Positions 8,770-17,066 of a DNA stretch of 64,000 nucleotides are shown here, piece by piece. Numbering within the stretch: the stretch's first letter is position 1; every line of letters starts with the position of its first letter. Source of the DNA: Ruminococcus sp. (GTDB lineage: Bacteria > Bacillota > Clostridia > Oscillospirales > Ruminococcaceae); assembly GCA_015066815.1 (NCBI GenBank), contig SVNR01000004.1, positions 1 through 64,000 of the forward strand, written 5' to 3'. The translations under genes and the position numbers were made by a program. Below the pieces are notes generated by a model that ran no database searches, was not told the DNA's origin, and saw nothing but the letters and a program-made list of their open reading frames with translations.

Positions 8770-9505
8770 GATAATCTCTGACCTCCATAAGCAGGATTAT
8801 TTCCTGCGGATACTCAAGCCGCCTTATGGCTTCATCATAATCAAGGCTCAAAACATTGAACTCACTGTCCATAGGAAGCTTTATAACGCTTTCCTTATAC
8901 TCGGCAAGAAAGAAAACAGATCTCTCTCTTGTATGCTCGGAGGTACCGTATATGTACTCTGATCTGAAATCCTCAGATATATCGGCATATATTCCTGTCT
9001 GTTCAAGAACCTCACGTACTGCGGTTTCCTTTTCTGTCTCACCGAACACGGTCTCTCCTTTTATAAAATGAACCCGGCCGCTTTTTTTGTTTTCGGCAAG
9101 CAGAAATTTTTTCTGCCCCTGTTCGTTTTTATAGAGGATAATTCCGCACGACATGCTCATATAGAAGTCATACTCGGAGTCATACTGTTTTTCATAAAAC
9201 CCTAAGCATTCTCTTATCTGTGGCTCGTAAAAAAACTTTCCGGCAGGAGCTGCAACAAGAAGAAGCTGGCCTGTCCTCTCTCTTTTTATTGTGCTGATTA
9301 TTGTGCCTTTAAAAGTATCGGATGTGTTTTCCGCTCCTATTATGTAGATAAAGTGTCTGCCTGAACGGAGGTTTTTTTCAGCTGCAAAGTATCCGCTGCG
9401 AACGCTGTAGGTTATGTTTCTGTGTCTTATGTTGCGCGTTCCGTGCTGTCTGTCTATCGTTATGTCAGCTGTTCTTCCGAGCAATGAGTTTGTGTTTATT
9501 GTCAC
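8732..9505 (-). CDS. Degenerate pyrophosphatase-fold domain fused to a Nudix hydrolase
   Basis: Two-domain protein of 257 residues. Residues about 8-115 resemble the small soluble-pyrophosphatase-like domain (ITIDRQHGTRNIRH and following SGYF), but where the family has an acidic cluster this protein has SGRHFIYIIG, so catalytic aspartates appear to be missing. Residues about 118-245 form a Nudix domain with box G-ETVFG-E-TEKETAV-REVLEQTG, matching G-x5-E-x7-RE-xx-E-x-x-G but with Q for one of the usual glutamates. The Nudix part would hydrolyse a nucleoside-diphosphate-linked substrate, not identifiable here. GTG start at 9505 with AAGGAAGGA upstream; no in-frame ATG fits. Overlaps nth. Confidence 0.75.
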   Translation of the reverse strand: MTINTNSLLGRTADITIDRQHGTRNIRHRNITYSVRSGYFAAEKNLRSGRHFIYIIGAENTSDTFKGTIISTIKRERTGQLLLVAAPAGKFFYEPQIRECLGFYEKQYDSEYDFYMSMSCGIILYKNEQGQKKFLLAENKKSGRVHFIKGETVFGETEKETAVREVLEQTGIYADISEDFRSEYIYGTSEHTRERSVFFLAEYKESVIKLPMDSEFNVLSLDYDEAIRRLEYPQEIILLMEVRDYHERKRKSSEDMQ

Positions 9506-9671
9506 GCTGTTTTATTCCTTCCTTACGGTTTGTTTGTATAGCGTACACAAGAATTTTTTATTGCGTTCACTATATATACAAATATATTTTATCATATCCT
9601 GAGGAATATAGCAATGTTTTTTTGACAGAGGTAAGATGTGGTGATAGTGAAAAATCAGGATTTTGTATATT

Positions 9672-11021
9672 TTACGGTGTCAGGGTCCTGTAAAGCTCAA
9701 GGGCTTTTTTGTCTGTTGTTCCGAAAATAAAATCAAGTGCCATAAGGATCCTGAGATAAAGCTTTTCCGGCTCAGACTTTCCCTGTGAGCTTTCGCTGTA
9801 GACTTTTCTGTACCCTGAGGGTATCAGTTCTGTAAGTCTTGTTGATTTTACTGTCATTTTTTCATCTGTATCATAGCTTATAACGGCTCTTACAAAGCCT
9901 GAAACGAGAGCTTTCAATATTTCTGTACTACTGCTTATCGACATCAGAACATCATGCGCACTGTATATCTGTTTTTCACACTCATCAAAAACTTTTTTTA
10001 CGTTTCTGCACCACGAGCTGCTTATCAGATCACCTTCAAACTCTCCCGAGGTTATCTTCTCATAGTTTCTGACAAAGCTGTCCGCAACAAAGCTTCCCAT
10101 CTCTCTGCGCAGGTACACTATCCAATTGTGAAACGCTTCAAAATCATCAATATTCTTTCTTTCCAGTCTTGATTCGATATACCGGTCGCTCAGACTGCTT
10201 GTTATACGGCAATAACTGTCGTACTCATCCATCTCTATATCCTCATAAAAATCATCCATATTTCTGAAAAAATGCAGCACCTGACGGCACAGCAGGCATC
10301 TGTTGTATATCGCTTCTTCTATCGCAGAAGTCACAGAAACAATATACTCAGAGGCTTCGAGTATATATGAAACAGGCGGTTTCCTGCTGCGTACACCGAC
10401 TGACCTGTCCATATCATATACTGCTTCTTTTTCTGCTAAAAAAGGCTTTCTTTCAGTGATATCAGAAGCAGAGTGAAGGATCGTTTTTATTATAGGACAC
10501 GATGATCTGATATCTCCGTCAGAATACCTCAAAGCATTACGCAGTGCTCTGCGTACTCCGCCATAACAGCTAAGGTCGTTTTTCATATCCGTGCTTAAGA
10601 TATCTCCGACCGGAACTCCCGCAAAACAAAGCTTACAGAAGTCCTCATCAAACCACTCACTTAAAGCTGTATTTACCGCATATCCGAACGGCGGTTTTCC
10701 TGCGGAGCTTATCATTGAAGCACAGAACAGGAGATCTGATATATCAGAACAGTCAGACATATCCGAATCAGAAAAGCTTTCGTTTTCAAACACTCTGTGA
10801 ACTATTTTTCTGCAAAGCACCGATACTTCCATAGCATGACTGTACTGTGTTCCCGAATAAGGAGATTTTTCAAAAGGTATCCATTCGGTTTTTTCCTGCA
10901 TAAGTCTTACGTTAAGACCTGATATTATCTCTTCAGAGCATCCGCAATAATCATACTTTTTTTGTTTAGTCGAATTTTTTTTATTTGTCCTGCAAGGCAC
11001 AAACAACTCGGAAAACCTCAT
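9672..11021 (-). CDS. dGTPase-like HD-superfamily protein lacking the HD motif
   Basis: 449 residues resembling deoxyguanosine triphosphate triphosphohydrolases in landmarks, not in active-site residues. YSHAMEVS (H62) corresponds to the family THSLEV motif. ISSAGKPPFGY at 104-114 corresponds to the family HDIGNPPFGH, so the metal-binding His-Asp has become Ser-Ser and the later His is Tyr. YGGVRRALRNALRYS corresponds to the family FEGNAQALR region. Later parts (EASEYIVSVTSAIEEAI, VRNYEKITSGEFEGDLI) keep the helical pattern. Probably catalytically dead on dNTPs and perhaps regulatory; this is inference. The frame is intact over its full length, so it is not a simple pseudogene. AAGGTG precedes ATG 11021. 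Confidence 0.6.
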   Translation of the reverse strand: MRFSELFVPCRTNKKNSTKQKKYDYCGCSEEIISGLNVRLMQEKTEWIPFEKSPYSGTQYSHAMEVSVLCRKIVHRVFENESFSDSDMSDCSDISDLLFCASMISSAGKPPFGYAVNTALSEWFDEDFCKLCFAGVPVGDILSTDMKNDLSCYGGVRRALRNALRYSDGDIRSSCPIIKTILHSASDITERKPFLAEKEAVYDMDRSVGVRSRKPPVSYILEASEYIVSVTSAIEEAIYNRCLLCRQVLHFFRNMDDFYEDIEMDEYDSYCRITSSLSDRYIESRLERKNIDDFEAFHNWIVYLRREMGSFVADSFVRNYEKITSGEFEGDLISSSWCRNVKKVFDECEKQIYSAHDVLMSISSSTEILKALVSGFVRAVISYDTDEKMTVKSTRLTELIPSGYRKVYSESSQGKSEPEKLYLRILMALDFIFGTTDKKALELYRTLTP

Positions 11022-11100
11022 TTTTCATACACCTTCTGCAAAAATATTTTCAGTAAAAATTATATAATATTTTGCCATAGCTTGTCTATATAATGCTAAA

Positions 11101-11136
11101 GAACCCGTCTCATTCTTAACAAGACGGGCTCTTTTC
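11101..11136. terminator. Hairpin after fliS
   Basis: GAACCCGTCT (11101-11110) pairs with AGACGGGCTC (11122-11131). On the minus strand it lies just after the fliS stop, but the T-run there is short, so read-through into the dGTPase-like gene is possible. Confidence 0.6.
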
Positions 11137-11146
11137 TTAACATGTT

Positions 11147-11527
11147 TTATTTTGTATGTACCTTTTTTTCAGCCTGCTGAAATGAGCTTCTCAGCTCTTC
11201 GAGCATAGGTATCAGCGGCTTTAATACTTCTGCACGCTTTCTTATGTTAGACTGAACGAGAGTTCTTATAAAATAATCATACAGCATATGAAGCTCTGAA
11301 GCTATCTGATACTTGTAATCAAGTATACCATCGAGGTAGTGGATTATACGCTGAACCTTCTTGATACACTTTTCAGCCTCTTCTGTGTCTTTGCTTTCCT
11401 CTATATGATAAACTGCAAAATTAAGTGTTTTGATACACTCATCGTACAGAACTATTATAAGTTCTCCCGGCGTCATTGTCATGATCGCCTGTTCCTTGTA
11501 CTGATTATGTGGATTTGAAGCAGCCAT
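11147..11527 (-). CDS. fliS: Flagellin export chaperone FliS
   Basis: Cytoplasmic chaperone that binds the C-terminus of flagellin and prevents premature polymerisation. 126 residues, the usual length, with the family opening NQYKEQAIMTMTPGELI.VLYDECIK and an all-helical remainder. It follows fliD by about 40 bases on the same strand, the classical fliD-fliS arrangement. The flagellin gene itself is not in this window. Confidence 0.95.
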   Translation of the reverse strand: MAASNPHNQYKEQAIMTMTPGELIIVLYDECIKTLNFAVYHIEESKDTEEAEKCIKKVQRIIHYLDGILDYKYQIASELHMLYDYFIRTLVQSNIRKRAEVLKPLIPMLEELRSSFQQAEKKVHTK

Positions 11528-11569
11528 GATGACTTCTCCTTTCAGAATTATTTTTTATTGATTCAGTAA

Positions 11570-13948
11570 TCAATAGCCGCCACCCATCATAGATGCAAGA
11601 TAGTTAGAAGTAGAGTTCATACCTGAAAGCGCGGATTCCATGGAGTTGAACTGTTTCCACAGTCTCTCCTTACGTGATTCGTACTGCGCCTTGAGCTTTT
11701 CTATCATTTCCTTGATAGAATCTATGCGTTTATTGATGGTGTTGTTTTTCTCTGTAGCTTTTCCCTTAAGTCCTGCAAGTGATACAAGAGAGCCCGGGGA
11801 GCCCGACGAAGTATTTGCGGCTTTTTTGCATACGTTCGAAAGTCGGTTTGCAATACCTGTACTTCCTGTGAATATATCCGCAACGCCTTTCATATCTGTC
11901 TGAAGAGCGTCGGTAAGCTTTTCCTTGTCAACCTTTAGTTTTCCGTATTCCTTCCAGTCAGAGCTTGCTTCGATACCTATATCTGCAAGCATCTTGCTGT
12001 CTCCTACCTTGGTATAGAGAACTGTTCTCATTTCTGAAAGGAATTTACTGATATCAGAGTCACCGCTGAGAAGACCTGTTTTTGATTTTTTATTCCACTT
12101 TTCTATCTCGCTTTCAGACATCTCGTCTTCCTGAGCGCTTGTAAGCGGAGCGTATTTTTTATACTCTGGCTTTTCGTGTATTCTCTTGTTAAGGTCTTCT
12201 ATGAGCTTGTTGTAGTCCTCTACAAAAGAAACTATAGTATCAAGAGCCTTTTCTGTGTTTCTTGATGTTTCTATGTTTACAGGACCGTCTGTAACCTTCT
12301 TGAGTGTGAGGTTTATTCCGTTGTAAGAAACTTCGTTACCGGAATATTCTACATACTCACCGTCGATATTAAGCTTAGCATCATTACCCTTTTCATCTAT
12401 AGAAGCTACGCCAAACATCTTTGAGATGATGCCGCCCTGACCGTCTGTAACTTTTATAGCAGAACCTGAACCCATCTCCTGACTTACGATGCTGAACTTA
12501 TCGTTGAGAGAGTTGTAGGTAAAGGTTACACCTGCACGGCTGTCGTTTATTTCTGACATCATATCAGCAAGAGATGTTGTTCCTTTAAAATTAAATGTTG
12601 TGTCGTTTATTGTGAAGCTTATTGACGAATCCTCATCAATATCGTCATATATATCGGCGAGGGAATCTGATACGCTTACACGGTTTGAAACACCCTTCTC
12701 GTCAATACCGAGATATTCGAGAGCATCCTTGCTTCCCTTGATAGATATGTTTTTACCTGTTCCTGCAGTAATATCTCCTGAAGCAGGATCAAAGTGAACT
12801 CCTGAACCAAAAGCGTTAAAAAGCTTTTCACTGAAGCTGTCCTTGGTGTCTGTATCAGTAATAGTTATACTTTTTGTAACACCGTTAAAGCTCATCTCAA
12901 GTGTTCCTTTTGTTTTTATCTCGGGAGCATCCACAGTAGCTGAGGATGTTCTTATGCCTTCAGCCTTTGCTGTAAAACCAAGCGCCTTGAAGTCGTCCTC
13001 GGCACCGTCAGCCGCTTCTATAGTAAGCTTGCTTGCAGTATCAGCTTCAAACTTAAGCTTTCCGTCATTGTTCTTTACTGTCACTCCGAGACCTGAAAGC
13101 GCATCTGTAAGCTTCTCAGCAATCTGATCCTCAGTATCATCCTTGCTGAGAGAAACTGTTATCTCCTGGTCGTTTACCTTGAGCTTATAATCCTTAGCAG
13201 TCTCTGAAAGCTTTGATGGTGTTATCTTTGATGACTCTACGGAAGCCTTTACGTCGTTAAAAGTAAGAGCGTTTCCGTCCACAGTAAATACTGTATCATC
13301 CTCAGAGCCTGAGTATACTATTTTTTTGTCTGAATCCAGTGAAGCGGAAATACCTATTGAAGTTCCGTTTACCTTGTTATATGACTCTATGCCTTTGTTG
13401 ATACGATCAACTATATCATTTTCGTTTATAGCGCCGCTTATATCAATACTTATATTATCCGAACCGCATCCGATAGTTATGGTTTTCTTTGAGCTATTCA
13501 TAAGATCACTGTCTGCAGCAAGCGTTAATGATTTTCCGGAGCTTGCAGACACACCCGATGTAAACTTTGCTGCTGTAGCTAACTCAATAACCTCAACATC
13601 AAAGCTTCCCTCTACTGCATCCGATGTTGAAACAGCCTTTACTGCTGCAGAACTGCTCTCTGTATTGCTGCTCTTGAAGGTAGAGGACATTACGAGGGAT
13701 TTTTCTCCGGCTACGCTGAAGTACTTATCCTTAAAATCGTTTATCTTGTCGATAACCTCTCTGTACTCTTCCTGCTGCATTTCGAGAACTTTTTGTTTCT
13801 GTTCCTGTTTATCTATCTTCGTCTGGATATCAGACAACATGCTTTTTACCAGTCCCTCAGTATCAAGACCCGATACCATACCGGATACACCCTTGTTACT
13901 GTATGCTGACGAGGTATATGTGTTGTCGCTGCTTGAACCTACCTGCAT
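11570..13948 (-). CDS. fliD: Flagellar filament cap protein FliD (HAP2)
   Basis: Cap protein at the filament tip that helps flagellin fold into place. The 792-residue protein is longer than most FliD. The N-terminal domain contains VSGLDTEGLVKSMLSDIQ and a heptad-rich stretch, the middle has several flagellin-IN-like repeats (segments of the type ITITDTDTKDSFSEKL), and the C-terminal FliD domain ends with the coiled coil near KAQYESRKERLWKQFNSMES. The extra length lies in the surface-exposed middle. Start ATG 13948 follows GGGGTGATT. Between the chaperone candidate and fliS, all on one strand. Confidence 0.95.
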   Translation of the reverse strand: MQVGSSSDNTYTSSAYSNKGVSGMVSGLDTEGLVKSMLSDIQTKIDKQEQKQKVLEMQQEEYREVIDKINDFKDKYFSVAGEKSLVMSSTFKSSNTESSSAAVKAVSTSDAVEGSFDVEVIELATAAKFTSGVSASSGKSLTLAADSDLMNSSKKTITIGCGSDNISIDISGAINENDIVDRINKGIESYNKVNGTSIGISASLDSDKKIVYSGSEDDTVFTVDGNALTFNDVKASVESSKITPSKLSETAKDYKLKVNDQEITVSLSKDDTEDQIAEKLTDALSGLGVTVKNNDGKLKFEADTASKLTIEAADGAEDDFKALGFTAKAEGIRTSSATVDAPEIKTKGTLEMSFNGVTKSITITDTDTKDSFSEKLFNAFGSGVHFDPASGDITAGTGKNISIKGSKDALEYLGIDEKGVSNRVSVSDSLADIYDDIDEDSSISFTINDTTFNFKGTTSLADMMSEINDSRAGVTFTYNSLNDKFSIVSQEMGSGSAIKVTDGQGGIISKMFGVASIDEKGNDAKLNIDGEYVEYSGNEVSYNGINLTLKKVTDGPVNIETSRNTEKALDTIVSFVEDYNKLIEDLNKRIHEKPEYKKYAPLTSAQEDEMSESEIEKWNKKSKTGLLSGDSDISKFLSEMRTVLYTKVGDSKMLADIGIEASSDWKEYGKLKVDKEKLTDALQTDMKGVADIFTGSTGIANRLSNVCKKAANTSSGSPGSLVSLAGLKGKATEKNNTINKRIDSIKEMIEKLKAQYESRKERLWKQFNSMESALSGMNSTSNYLASMMGGGY

Positions 13949-14165
13949 AAATAATCACCCCTGTTTATATCATAGAAAAATTTTTTTCTCCGTTGTTACT
14001 TTTTACGGACTGTTTTTGTAGTGGATTTGTTTTGCGTCTTGAGTAACTTCTTTTTTTGTCGTGACCGTCCTTTGAAGGAACTGTCTTAAGTCCGTAAGTA
14101 ACCTACTATTATATTATTCGTCATAACGGCGTTAATTTAAAGAGTTTTTTCTGTATTTTTATGCA
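13949..14165. other. fliD leader region without a recognised feature
   Basis: About 217 bases upstream of fliD before the palindromic element begins. I see no ORF, clear sigma-A promoter, clear sigma-28 promoter or riboswitch consensus. A long untranslated leader for fliD is possible. Confidence 0.3.
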
Positions 14166-14169
14166 AATA

Positions 14170-14250
14170 TAGTAAAAGAAAAATATATTTTTCTTTTACT
14201 ATTAGCCGATATGCACGAAGCTTTTGTAATCAGCATATGTTCACGGCAAT
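14170..14250 (+). repeat. Composite palindromic element (copy b)
   Basis: A perfect 15-bp inverted repeat (14170-14184 with 14187-14201, arms TAGTAAAAGAAAAAT) is followed directly by a core beginning GCCGATATGCAC (14204) and ending GTTCACGGCA. It lies between the chaperone candidate stop and fliD. Family described at 24011-24139. Confidence 0.8.
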
Positions 14251-14263
14251 AAAAACAAATCAA

Positions 14264-14752
14264 TTATATACTTCTGTTTTTTTGTGAAAAATGACGTACA
14301 GGCTCTTCATCGCTGACTGCACCATAATACTTTGAAGCACGTGCACTCTGGCTTGAATTGTTCTGTTTTATTTCTTCAAGAGTTCTTTCCATTGATTTTT
14401 TAAGTCTTTTTTCTACCATCGGTATTATGTCGTTTATCCTGAATGCTACAGCGTTCAGTTCCTGACGCTTTTCAAAAACCTCTTCAAGAAAATCCGGTAT
14501 ATCCGCACGGTCAGTCTTCGGCATAACAGCTTTCTTAAGCAGGCCTTCAGGATCCGTATCGCATACGGCGTATATATCACCAAATACTTCGTCTATTATT
14601 TCTCTGTATTTTGTTATACGTTCGTTACATACTTCTATATCATCAGGCGGACATGAGAAAAGATTGTTTACTTCGATTTCCATTTCGAGAAGAAGTTCAT
14701 ATATTTCTTCAAGATAATGACATATTTCCTGTGCTGATTCTTTATAATCCAT
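14264..14752 (-). CDS. Small helical protein, possible flagellar chaperone (FliT/FlgN-like)
   Basis: 162 residues, strongly helical and acidic (MDYKESAQEICHYLEEIYEL...), with repeated heptads and a polar Ser/Gln-rich tail. Size, predicted helix content and position upstream of fliD-fliS on the same strand suggest a substrate chaperone for the filament cap or hook-associated proteins. There is no diagnostic motif, so the assignment is contextual. GGAG lies 9 bases before ATG 14752, which is preferred over the ATG 15 bases earlier because that one overlaps the site. Confidence 0.5.
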   Translation of the reverse strand: MDYKESAQEICHYLEEIYELLLEMEIEVNNLFSCPPDDIEVCNERITKYREIIDEVFGDIYAVCDTDPEGLLKKAVMPKTDRADIPDFLEEVFEKRQELNAVAFRINDIIPMVEKRLKKSMERTLEEIKQNNSSQSARASKYYGAVSDEEPVRHFSQKNRSI

Positions 14753-14835
14753 TGTTATCATCTCCATGAAAAATTTTTCTTTTAAAAAAATCCGGTTTTT
14801 TTATAAAACGTATTTCATTTTTCTGCATAATGTGG

Positions 14836-14841
14836 TATAAT
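14836..14841 (+). promoter_or_regulatory. Possible -10 box before the PilZ-like gene
   Basis: TATAAT directly ahead of the composite repeat. The -35 region is weak (ATTTCA-like), so this is tentative. If it is used, the whole repeat would lie in the leader RNA of the gene at 15001. Confidence 0.3.
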
Positions 14842-14973
14842 TATAGCGAACGTCAAAATAAATCTGACCTTCACTATAAAAAAACTTATTTTTGTTGCCT
14901 TGCACATACGCTGACTACAAAAGCTGCGTGCATATCGGCTTATAGTAAACGAGAAATTTTTTTCGTTTACTAT
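14842..14973 (-). repeat. Composite palindromic element (copy c), inverted
   Basis: Two palindromes bracket a core read on the minus strand. Left: 14842-14878 (TATAGCGAACGTC...GACCTTCACTATA). Core: 14896-14940, GCCGATATGCACGCAGC... in reverse. Right: 14942-14973 (ATAGTAAACGA with TCGTTTACTAT). Complete element of about 130 bp. Confidence 0.85.
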
Positions 14974-15000
14974 TTTTAGTATTAATTGGGGGTGTGATTA

Positions 15001-15657
15001 TTGTTTCCTGCAAAATGCAAAGCAATATTAAAAAATATGAAGGACGAAGTCCTTGAAATAGGCTATGTTTCATACTCTGCTCAGGATCAGTATCTGGATT
15101 TTACTGCGCAGTTTGTTCCGATAATCCCGATAAACGAACAGGTGAAGGTAATATGCAGCGAAAGCGGCATAACAACGCATGTCTTTATCGGAAACGTTTA
15201 TCTTTCATCAACAAAGCTTCTGAGAGTGATTTCTCTCAAGTGTGCTTTTATTCACGGTGCCGAGAGAGTCCTTGCTGCACATATCCCGTTCGAGGCTCAG
15301 ATATATCTGCCTGCCTTCAAGCACAAGCTTTTTGTAAACAAGCTCATGTACAAATGGCAGGACTGCAGCATAAAAGCCATATCGCTCAACGGTGCAGCAA
15401 TCGAATGTCCGGAGATACTGTCCGAATACGAGGAAAAAATAACTATAAAAATATCCGATCCTATATTTACTAAGCCTACCGAGCTTCATCTTCACACAGG
15501 CGAAAAAGGTCTGATGTTCGGAAACCATACAAAATACAAATATAAGATCGGAAAAATAAGCAAACGCTGCGAATCAGAGTTAAGAGCATTCATAAGAGCA
15601 GCAAACATAGCACTGCTCGGCAATGTAGAAATGATCGACGAAAAGACGCTGTACTAA
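15001..15657 (+). CDS. Divergent PilZ-like protein, possible c-di-GMP effector
   Basis: 218-residue soluble protein on the opposite strand to the surrounding flagellar genes. The layout, an N-terminal beta-rich domain (about 1-90) and a second domain (about 95-205), resembles YcgR-type proteins. The segment KAISLNGAAIEC matches the PilZ pattern x-S-x-x-G, but the preceding Asp/Asn is Ala and no clear RxxxR is seen, so c-di-GMP binding is uncertain. TTG start at 15001 with GGGGGTG about 9 bases upstream; the first in-frame ATG is at codon 13. If functional it could link c-di-GMP to motility, as YcgR does elsewhere. Confidence 0.5.
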   Translation: MFPAKCKAILKNMKDEVLEIGYVSYSAQDQYLDFTAQFVPIIPINEQVKVICSESGITTHVFIGNVYLSSTKLLRVISLKCAFIHGAERVLAAHIPFEAQIYLPAFKHKLFVNKLMYKWQDCSIKAISLNGAAIECPEILSEYEEKITIKISDPIFTKPTELHLHTGEKGLMFGNHTKYKYKIGKISKRCESELRAFIRAANIALLGNVEMIDEKTLY

Positions 15658-15674
15658 AATACATCGTCTTTTTT
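15641..15674 (+). terminator. Terminator overlapping the end of the PilZ-like gene
   Basis: AAAAGACG (15641-15648) pairs with CGTCTTTT (15665-15672), followed by T residues. The stem begins inside the last codons of the gene. Confidence 0.65.
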
Positions 15675-15686
15675 TGTCAATGTACA

Positions 15687-15920
15687 TCAGCCCTTGTTTT
15701 TTATACTACTGAGCATATCCTTGAAGGTGTCAGGTGAAACAGCATCTGATGCCTTCATGTTGCTTTCCATGGTCTGGCGCAGTTCACTTCTCAGAACCTT
15801 GACGTCCTTAGGCGCTTCTATTCCGAGTCTTACCTTATCCCCGCTTACTTCTATTATTTTTATCTCTATATCATCGTTAATACAAATTGTTTCCCCCGCT
15901 TTTCTTGAAAGTATAAGCAT
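15687..15920 (-). CDS. csrA: Carbon storage regulator CsrA
   Basis: RNA-binding translational repressor, 77 residues, with the characteristic start MLILSRKAGETI and core GDKVRLGIEAPKDVKVLR. In Gram-positive bacteria it represses flagellin mRNA translation and is antagonised by FliW. Its ATG overlaps the fliW stop by one base (TGATG), so translation is coupled. The C-terminal tail (about residues 50-77) is longer than in E. coli CsrA, as is common for proteins that bind FliW. Confidence 0.97.
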   Translation of the reverse strand: MLILSRKAGETICINDDIEIKIIEVSGDKVRLGIEAPKDVKVLRSELRQTMESNMKASDAVSPDTFKDMLSSIKNKG

Positions 15921-16351
15921 CAGTTTTCCTCCTTAGTCTTTTCAAAAAGCTTATAACGAATAGTATAGTCTTCTTCAGCTATAAACTGAGCAGCTCTTCT
16001 CTCATCGAGATTTACTATAATAGGGCTCTTGAGGTTTACGGTTGATTCCTTGAAATCTTCAGCTACAACCATAACAAGCCACATCTCACATGTTCCTTTT
16101 CCTATGGTTTTTGATATATCTTCGGCAAAGGTAGGTGTATAACCCTCAGGAAGTGTACCGGGATTTGCAAGAACAAAACAGAGACTGCCGTTCTCAACAG
16201 ACTGAAGCCATATAAACTCTCCGTTCAGAGAATCATCCATCATAAAAACATATTTTTTGTATTCTTCAAACCCCAGAACAGGCTGGTCAAATGTAATAAT
16301 ATCGTTTTCGGATATTTCTATTTCGCCAAAATTTTTTGTAAGTACTTTCAT
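15920..16351 (-). CDS. fliW: Flagellar assembly factor FliW
   Basis: 143-residue antagonist of CsrA that also binds flagellin, giving a feedback switch on flagellin synthesis. Family features: opening KVLTKNFGEIEISENDIITF, LGFEEYKKYVF and the C-terminal SPIIVN.DERRAAQ segment. The start ATG 16351 is placed by GGAGGT four bases upstream; a longer frame to 16408 has no such site. Its stop overlaps the csrA start. Confidence 0.96.
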   Translation of the reverse strand: MKVLTKNFGEIEISENDIITFDQPVLGFEEYKKYVFMMDDSLNGEFIWLQSVENGSLCFVLANPGTLPEGYTPTFAEDISKTIGKGTCEMWLVMVVAEDFKESTVNLKSPIIVNLDERRAAQFIAEEDYTIRYKLFEKTKEEN

Positions 16352-16437
16352 AACTACCTCCGTATATATCAATTTTTTTAAAAAATACAGGGGTGTGAAC
16401 AAGCACACCCCTAATCTGCTATGTTTTATAAATAATG

Positions 16438-17031
16438 CTATTCTTCTTCAGGATCGACATAATCAGGTGCCGAGCTCTCAGGTACATAGTTGAAGCCGCC
16501 GAGATATTCTATATCAACATGTGCATACTCTTCAACTATCATACGCTTTTTTGTACGCTCCACAGAACGGACTGCCTTGGTCGATACATTGTCGTTCCGG
16601 TTTACGTTCTGCTCTTTTTGCTGCGGCTCCCATGAGCTGTCCGGATAAAGCGAGTCTATGTTGTCCATAGCCGCTTCCATAGAAACTGCAGGAAGCATCG
16701 TATTGTTAATATACGAACATGTCGCTTTTATATCGGGAGATACGTTTTTCTTTCCGTAACAATACTTTACGTCATACTGATCCTCCGAACCTGCCTGTCC
16801 TGCCTTATCGGCTGCGTTTCCGGCTCTTGCACGTCTGAGTGCCTCTGCCCTGAAGTTGTTTTTGTCGATCAGTCTCTCCGTGTTGTTCTGTGCTGCTGAA
16901 GGTGCAGCAGGCGCTATAGAAGCGTCTGATACATTTTTCACAGGTGAAACCGGCGGAGTGGCCTCGACAGTAACTGTTTCCTGTTCAACTCTGTACTTTA
17001 TCGGAACAGTTGTGATCTTAAGTAACTGCAT
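16438..17031 (-). CDS. DUF6470 (YviE)-like protein of the flagellar operon
   Basis: 197 residues, low complexity and proline/alanine-rich in the first third, no membrane helix or signal. Position between flgL and fliW is the position of yviE in Bacillus, whose family (DUF6470) is similar in character, opening with MQLLKITT and a segment rich in alternating Val/Glu. Sequence similarity cannot be judged by eye beyond this, so the name rests mainly on context. GGGAGG lies 7 bases before ATG 17031. Function unknown. Confidence 0.55.
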   Translation of the reverse strand: MQLLKITTVPIKYRVEQETVTVEATPPVSPVKNVSDASIAPAAPSAAQNNTERLIDKNNFRAEALRRARAGNAADKAGQAGSEDQYDVKYCYGKKNVSPDIKATCSYINNTMLPAVSMEAAMDNIDSLYPDSSWEPQQKEQNVNRNDNVSTKAVRSVERTKKRMIVEEYAHVDIEYLGGFNYVPESSAPDYVDPEEE

Positions 17032-17066
17032 ATTGATCCCTCCCAAATATCACCGGAAAACCGTCA

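Noticed and set aside
9672-11021. Pseudogene of a dGTPase
   Set aside because: 449 codons without stop or frameshift, a good ribosome binding site, and changes confined to active-site positions point to a retained protein.
14204-14215. GCCGATAT in the repeat cores resembles the -10 box of sigma-28 (flagellar) promoters
   Set aside because: No TAAA-type -35 lies 15 bases upstream in the copies checked, and the cores occur next to non-flagellar genes in both orientations.
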